Assembly (NCBI GenBank): GCA_944332645.1
Contig: CALVKK010000031.1
Coordinates: forward strand, 1 to 11,763
Direction of reading: 5' to 3'
Length of the DNA: 11,763 bases
Source: an uncultured Bacilli bacterium
Lineage (GTDB): Bacteria; Bacillota_I; Bacilli_A; RF39; UBA660
In this document: piece after piece, positions 11,663 to 11,763 of the stretch
Numbering within the stretch: the stretch's first letter is position 1
How the letters are laid out: each line of letters starts with the position of its first letter
The notes under the pieces: model-generated
Told to the model about the DNA's origin: nothing
Database searches by the model: none
The model's input: only the letters and a program-made list of their open reading frames with translations
Program-made: the position numbers and the translations under genes

Positions 11663-11763
11663 ATGGTAAATGTTATCAAACAAGAGGTTAGAATGGAAGA
11701 ATCATTAAGAAAGAGATTAGAGTTTATATGTGAGTTTTGTAGAGTTAAACCAATTATTATTAA
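11663..11763 (+). CDS. 5' end of an unrecognised gene, cut by the window edge
   Basis: An open frame runs from ATG 11663 to the window end (33 complete codons, MVNVIKQEVRMEESLRKRLE and then FICEFCRVKPIII). The ribosome site AAAGGA (11648-11652) is ten bases upstream and lies in a small hairpin. An alternative start is ATG 11693, with AGAGG at 11683-11687 five bases upstream, giving MEESLRKRLEFICEFC.... The visible part is charged and helical with a CxxC pair (CEFC). The fragment is too short to name. Confidence 0.55.
   Translation, partial: MVNVIKQEVRMEESLRKRLEFICEFCRVKPIII

Noticed and set aside
1..11763. CRISPR array, phage, toxin-antitoxin or defence system
   Set aside because: No spaced direct repeats, integrase, capsid or nuclease genes, or paired small toxin/antitoxin genes were seen on either strand.
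1..11763. TGA read as tryptophan (Mycoplasma code)
   Set aside because: rseP ends with TGA exactly where its family ends, and conserved tryptophans (for example in CotE and UppS) are TGG.

Overview
The window is very AT-rich DNA from a Gram-positive (Bacillota/Bacilli-type) bacterium. Every confident gene lies on the + strand, Shine-Dalgarno sites are strong, and TGA is used as a stop (it ends rseP) while tryptophan is TGG, so the Mycoplasma-type code is not in use. A clear homologue of the outer spore-coat morphogenetic protein CotE points to a spore-forming lineage or one recently descended from spore formers. The compact layout suggests a small-genome gut-type Bacilli/Erysipelotrichia relative. 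That placement is inference.

Layout. Bases 1-270 hold the last codons of a surface-protein-like gene with its terminator, followed by a decayed second copy of the same kind of C-terminus with its own terminator. Bases 354-3388 carry miaB (tRNA methylthiotransferase), an unknown lipoprotein and cotE. In Bacillus subtilis cotE also lies just downstream of miaB, with ymcA in the middle slot. Bases 3461-3987 are rpsP-khpA, overlapping by one base. Bases 4056-9139 form one tight gene string: uppS, cdsA, rseP, an unrecognised 111-residue protein, an ABC ATPase and an ABC-2 permease. All joints overlap or nearly touch. A tRNA-Leu(GAG) follows 19 bases after the permease stop codon.

Bases 9244-9477 contain no gene but hold a 19-bp inverted repeat, probably a tiny IS/MITE relic or a strong terminator, plus an AT-rich hairpin. 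Next come tRNA-Thr(CGT), a membrane-anchored DUF3048 (YerB-like) protein apparently read from the tRNA promoter, and a small HD-domain phosphohydrolase. Bases 11187-11662 carry tRNA-Arg(CCT) and tRNA-Thr(GGT) with promoters and terminators, then a leader with mutually exclusive hairpins. The leader precedes a gene that runs off the window.

Functionally the region is mostly housekeeping: tRNA modification and supply, a ribosomal protein with its RNA-binding partner, and the membrane and envelope set UppS (undecaprenyl-PP), CdsA (CDP-diacylglycerol) and RseP (intramembrane protease). The notable regulatory feature is compression. Stop codons sit inside terminator stems, -35 boxes sit inside or directly after terminators, and predicted transcript starts lie only a few bases before the Shine-Dalgarno site or the tRNA 5' end. 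I see no CRISPR array, intact transposase, prophage or recognised defence system. The less explained items are the 111-residue protein coupled to rseP, the 9340-9404 hairpin and the 11545-11662 leader.
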